Shown piece after piece: positions 63,253 through 64,000 of a DNA stretch of 64,000 nt. The notes below the pieces were generated by a model, which saw nothing but the letters and a program-made list of their open reading frames with translations, was not told the origin of the DNA and searched no databases. Source of the stretch: Acidobacteriota bacterium (GTDB lineage: Bacteria > Acidobacteriota > Terriglobia > Bryobacterales > Bryobacteraceae); the NCBI GenBank assembly GCA_025352795.1, contig JANXSF010000042.1, positions 1 through 64,000 on the forward strand, written 5' to 3'. Position numbers and translations under genes: made by a program. The first letter of the stretch is position 1, and every line of letters starts with the position of its first letter.

Positions 63253-64000
63253 TGCAGCTTGATCCGGTCGGTCTTGGTGATGGCAATCGAATTGGCCATT
63301 TGTACAGAGACAGCGGAGATGGCAGAGGTGTCGCCAGTGAAGGGGAACACTGCTTTCAATTCAAAGATTCCCCCAGCTTTGCTCTGCGCAAACAAAGATT
63401 GAAACTGATCCTGTAACAGGCCCTTGCTATAGGCCCCTTCGGGCAAGGCAACGTCATTGCGGTCGTAAAAAGTGAAGAACACTTCGCGGCCAGCGGTACG
63501 TGTATTGTCGAATCCGGAGATCACTACTTCCAGTGTAGATGGCGCACGGACGGCCCGGGCGGAATCAATTTGGATGCCCATTGGGGCTAGCGTTAGGGGC
63601 AAATAGTCTGACCGATTTGCGACACGAAACGATAGCGTGCCGGACCATGCCGTGGTCCCCGTCTGCAAGATCACTGAGGAAGAGGAACCAAACTGCGCAC
63701 TACGTATGCCCTTGCGCACTTCAAAAGAAATGGACTGCTTTCCACTGGGCAGAAATTGAATTGCCTGATCAAAGCCCAAGCTATTCGTCAGCAGACTCAA
63801 GGAAAGATTTCCGGTGGCATCGGCAGGTGGGTCCTGATCAAAAACAATGGAAATCGCCGCCTGGTTGCCGCTGCGTAACGCGGCGCTATTCACCACAAAT
63901 CGACCGATAGGTAACATTGGATCAATGAATTTCGCAGTTAGGGCTACTTGCCGGTTCCCAACAATAAGCATGGCGGAACGGTCAACAGCGGCATCCGATG
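63249..64000 (-). CDS. C-terminal part of a secreted-type protein, cut by the window edge
   Basis: The frame is open to the right edge at 64000, so the true start lies outside the window. The visible 250 or so residues are beta-rich, with RFVVNSAALRSGNQAAISIVFDQ and VVISGFDNTRTAGREVFFTFYD, resembling the Ig-like or fibronectin-like repeats of acidobacterial secreted proteins. Its stop overlaps the thiD start by four bases. Function cannot be told from the part visible. Confidence 0.65.
   Translation of the reverse strand, partial: SDAAVDRSAMLIVGNRQVALTAKFIDPMLPIGRFVVNSAALRSGNQAAISIVFDQDPPADATGNLSLSLLTNSLGFDQAIQFLPSGKQSISFEVRKGIRSAQFGSSSSVILQTGTTAWSGTLSFRVANRSDYLPLTLAPMGIQIDSARAVRAPSTLEVVISGFDNTRTAGREVFFTFYDRNDVALPEGAYSKGLLQDQFQSLFAQSKAGGIFELKAVFPFTGDTSAISAVSVQMANSIAITKTDRIKLQ

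Overview
The window reads as chromosomal DNA of a soil-type Acidobacteriota, most like Bryobacterales/Solibacterales. This rests on gene content: an Oar-like TonB-dependent receptor with an N-terminal carboxypeptidase-regulatory domain, an NHL-plus-Ig-like repeat protein, a DUF1549/DUF1553-DUF1501-FGE-like cluster, many small secreted hypothetical proteins and many TTG/GTG starts. There is no rRNA, recognisable tRNA, transposase, integrase, phage gene or CRISPR array. It looks like ordinary chromosome with some decaying genes and dispersed palindromic repeats.

Layout. 0-3.3 kb: three leftward genes for secreted proteins (unknown, SAM-methyltransferase-like, PHP hydrolase). 3.5-6.3 kb: ssb and a membrane-fused spermidine-synthase-like protein, separated by a large palindrome. 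6.4-13.2 kb: a rightward cluster of a secreted helical protein, DUF1549/DUF1553, DUF1501, an FGE-like protein and an RluE-type pseudouridine synthase. 13.3-13.8 kb: hicB followed by a broken hicA. 14.0-17.5 kb: a polytopic membrane protein, a ceramidase-like hydrolase and pxpA. 17.5-22.4 kb: a leftward Gfo/Idh/MocA oxidoreductase, lipA, a formiminotransferase-cyclodeaminase and an imidazolonepropionase homologue that has lost its metal ligands. 22.6-26.0 kb: a YeaQ-like protein, a DUF4126 protein, purS and glmS. 27.5-27.9 kb: a structured non-coding stretch ending in a strong terminator. 28-32.3 kb: a cyclophilin lipoprotein, a class III aminotransferase, an ALDH7-type dehydrogenase and a frameshifted ankyrin protein. 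33-38.2 kb: the NHL/Ig protein and an EF-G paralogue. 38.4-44.6 kb: a MOSC protein, glnE, two secreted unknowns and a DUF481 outer-membrane protein. 44.6-47.4 kb: a ParE/ParD-like toxin-antitoxin pair and a cysH-cysC-PHP sulfur cluster. 47.4-50.8 kb: ygfZ, small membrane and unknown proteins, an MBL hydrolase and a DegT aminotransferase. 50.9-58.2 kb: the TonB-dependent receptor, a sugar isomerase-like protein, a SoxCD-like pair and a CBM9-like protein. 58.2-64 kb: two tandem phosphohexomutases, rmuC, thiD and the end of a gene running off the right edge.

Functional links. Sulfur metabolism appears twice: APS reductase, APS kinase and a PHP phosphatase that may remove pAp, and a periplasmic SoxCD-like dehydrogenase. 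Amino-acid catabolism appears as a histidine-degradation remnant (FTCD plus a dead-looking HutI) and as a likely lysine-type aminotransferase/semialdehyde dehydrogenase pair. Amino-sugar synthesis is represented by GlmS and two GlmM-like mutases 32 kb away.

The points most worth a second look are the HutI-like pseudoenzyme, the tandem phosphohexomutases with one divergent active site, the palindromic repeat family at three loci, the structured RNA candidate at 27.5-27.9 kb, and two genes (hicA and the ankyrin protein) whose reading frames are broken. I found no clearly new multi-gene system.
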